From assembly GCF_009931695.1 (NCBI RefSeq), contig NZ_CP048000.1, forward strand, positions 5,288,501 through 5,352,500: a stretch of 64,000 nucleotides of DNA, given 5' to 3'. A program made the position numbers and the translations under genes. Source of the stretch: Anaerocolumna sedimenticola (GTDB taxonomy: Bacteria > Bacillota > Clostridia > Lachnospirales > Lachnospiraceae). Positions 62,716-64,000 of this stretch are shown here, piece after piece. Each line of letters starts with the position of its first letter. The first letter of the stretch is position 1. The notes beneath the pieces were generated by a model. The model saw only the letters and a list, made by a program, of their open reading frames with translations. It had not been told where the DNA came from and did not search any database.

Positions 62716-63057
62716 TTACTCCTCCAATCTATAGTTTTTTGCCACATCGATGGCATAATGGTGATATCCGGTATCGTCCTCGTGGCCAATATACCGACGT
62801 TCCGTCACAGTGAAGTCTGCATCTAGTAAAGCTTGTGTGAGCTGCCTTTTCCGTTCTAAGTAATTATTTTTTGAGAACAGAGATATCCTAGCTTCCTGCA
62901 CATCAAATCCTGGGCGATTATCCGCATGGACTTCGAAGATTTCTGAAAGAGGAAGTATCACAGCATACTCATCCGGCGCTAAACCTGAAAAGACCCCAGT
63001 TTCAACGGGGAGTGGTATAGCAGTAACGAGGGTATTGAGTTCTTCTAAAATATTCAT
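62716..63057 (-). CDS. Phage tail completion protein
   Basis: The 113-residue protein (MNILEELNTLVTAIPLPVET, YAVILPLSEIFEVHADN, GYHHYAIDVAKNYRLEE) has the size and position of DUF3168/DUF806-like tail terminators, just before the major tail protein. The start overlaps the gp10-like stop (ATGA). Confidence 0.8.
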   Translation of the reverse strand: MNILEELNTLVTAIPLPVETGVFSGLAPDEYAVILPLSEIFEVHADNRPGFDVQEARISLFSKNNYLERKRQLTQALLDADFTVTERRYIGHEDDTGYHHYAIDVAKNYRLEE

Positions 63058-63485
63058 ATCTTACTGATCTCCTCCTCTAGCTTGGCTATCATAGCATTCA
63101 TACAAGCCTTTCTAGACGCAGTTCTCGCTGGTTTAAGGAAGGGTTTTGCAGGCTGACCATGCTTTCCGTATTCAATGATACTAGCAATTTTAGCATTACT
63201 TTCTCCATCTGATCGTGGCTCTGCAAAACCAACTTTCACATTGAAGTTGCCGCCTCTATCCTGTTTTGCACCAGAAAGACCCAATGAGGATAGCAGTTCA
63301 CCAGTGCTTCTTGATGAATATTTAGTATCCCTGCCGATTGCTTTACTAAGATTACCTTTGACTTTATCCAGAACCACTTCACCACCAACTTCTAAAACCT
63401 TTGGTAGAATAACATCAGTCTGGTCAGATAACCTGAATACCTTTAAAAGAAATTCCTCCGGCATCTTGATATTTACTCTTGCCAT
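63054..63485 (-). CDS. HK97 gp10-like phage protein
   Basis: The protein (ARVNIKMPEEFLLKVFRL, SIIEYGKHGQPAKPFLKPA) has the gp10 signature of a basic neck or tail-joining protein, with the Gln-Pro-Ala-x-Pro-Phe motif. ATG at 63485 is best: AGGTGAT lies 6 bases upstream and overlaps the head closure stop. Four-base stop/start overlaps link it to its neighbours. Confidence 0.88.
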   Translation of the reverse strand: MARVNIKMPEEFLLKVFRLSDQTDVILPKVLEVGGEVVLDKVKGNLSKAIGRDTKYSSRSTGELLSSLGLSGAKQDRGGNFNVKVGFAEPRSDGESNAKIASIIEYGKHGQPAKPFLKPARTASRKACMNAMIAKLEEEISKI

Positions 63486-63490
63486 ATCCA

Positions 63491-63826
63491 TCACCTCACA
63501 GTTGGTTCTATCTTTTCAGCTAAAACCTCAACATACATCCCGCGGCTTCTTACATCCTCTACACTTAAAATTTGATATCTACTGTCATCACAGACTATGG
63601 CCATTTCTGTATTAACCTCAAGTCCAGGGATTTTCCTAAACCGAAATAGGCAAGAGGCAGTAGAAAAAGAAGCCATATTCATCCACCTCTCACTGCCGTG
63701 ACGATCTTCCTTATAAGCACGTACACTAGCGAGTATGTTATCTCCCTTTATAGAAAAGCCTTCCTTATCTTTAATTGGCACGGTGCTAATAATATCAATA
63801 AAGGTATTCATCTTTCCAAAGCTCAT
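63491..63826 (-). CDS. Phage head closure protein
   Basis: The 111-residue protein (SFGKMNTFIDIISTVPIKDK, GSERWMNMASFSTASCLFRF, CDDSRYQILSVEDVRSRGMY) matches the SPP1 gp16/phage_H_T_join family that closes the head after packaging. ATG at 63826 is chosen over an earlier in-frame Met, because the upstream gene's stop lies just before it. Confidence 0.88.
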   Translation of the reverse strand: MSFGKMNTFIDIISTVPIKDKEGFSIKGDNILASVRAYKEDRHGSERWMNMASFSTASCLFRFRKIPGLEVNTEMAIVCDDSRYQILSVEDVRSRGMYVEVLAEKIEPTVR

Positions 63827-63827
63827 G

Positions 63828-64000
63828 CTATACACCCCACTCTCGGTCAAGGCGTAAAAGTAAATTCACTGTGTTCCATACTTGTTGACCCGCCTGTACA
63901 CTATCAGCGAAGAAACCAGCCGTCGAACCATCCCTACTTTCATAGAAATGGCTCGACAGCATTATCACTGCTTGTTCTGTTGTAGGTGGCATGGTATTGG
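63828..64000 (-). CDS. Phage head-tail connector, 5' end outside window
   Basis: The minus-strand frame is open to the window edge and ends FFADSVQAGQQVWNTVNLLL, then RLDREWGV and TAG. The sequence LSSHFYESRDGS fits gp6-like/phage_connect_1 DNA-packaging connectors. Only about 56 C-terminal residues are visible. The stop is 1 base before the head closure start. Confidence 0.75.
   Translation of the reverse strand, partial: NTMPPTTEQAVIMLSSHFYESRDGSTAGFFADSVQAGQQVWNTVNLLLRLDREWGV

Noticed and set aside
1-64000. CRISPR arrays, tRNA or rRNA genes
   Set aside because: No regularly spaced direct repeats and no tRNA- or rRNA-like sequence were noticed on either strand by eye; a covariance-model search would be needed to be sure.

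Overview
The window reads as a low-GC Gram-positive chromosome, most likely a Clostridia/Lachnospiraceae-type organism. The reasons are AT-rich codon use, strong GGAGG ribosome sites, large serine recombinases, a LysM/GH18 spore-type hydrolase and gene families common in gut clostridia; this is inference, because no rRNA or other species marker is present. Most genes are on the minus strand.

Region 1 (1-37.4 kb) is an accessory, decaying region. It carries cyclodeaminase and PhzF-like enzymes, a LiaS/DesK-type two-component pair, five CPBP membrane proteases, GNAT acetyltransferases, OsmC and nitroreductase proteins, TetR/LysR/AraC regulators with visible operators, a GH1 glycosidase, a radical SAM protein and about fifteen broken genes (IS30, IS66, resolvase, chemoreceptor, deoC, PfkB kinase, QueG-like, TIGR02391, LysR and others). 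At least eight short minus-strand sequences recur between these genes. Each encodes the last residues of an RlmD/RumA-type 23S rRNA methyltransferase (HVET[V/I]... then stop), and most share the same upstream arm. I read them as displaced 3' ends of rlmD left by repeated element integration at that gene, so the region looks like a stack of accreted islands.

Region 2 (37.4-47.8 kb) is a resistance island bounded by direct repeats GGGAACATATCAA, the rlmD VDMFP core. It holds a chloramphenicol acetyltransferase gene with a complete translational attenuator, GrpB-, nitroreductase- and DinB-family genes, and the macrolide pair mef(A)/msr(D) with the MTASMRLR leader peptide. An operon of a small SHOCT-like protein and three serine recombinase-family proteins closes it.

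Region 3 (47.8-64 kb) is a siphovirus-type prophage read right to left: connector, head closure, gp10, tail completion, major tail protein, frameshifted tail chaperone, tape measure, Dit, Gp37-like tail protein, fibre/baseplate proteins, holin and amidase. It runs off the right edge. Two extras stand out: a lincosamide nucleotidyltransferase-like gene between the tail chaperone and tape measure genes, and a plus-strand LysM-GH18 gene flanked by imperfect direct repeats.

Taken together the window carries four candidate antibiotic-resistance determinants (cat, mef(A), msr(D), lnu-like) next to site-specific recombination machinery. Gene calls come from my own reading of motifs; no database search was possible.
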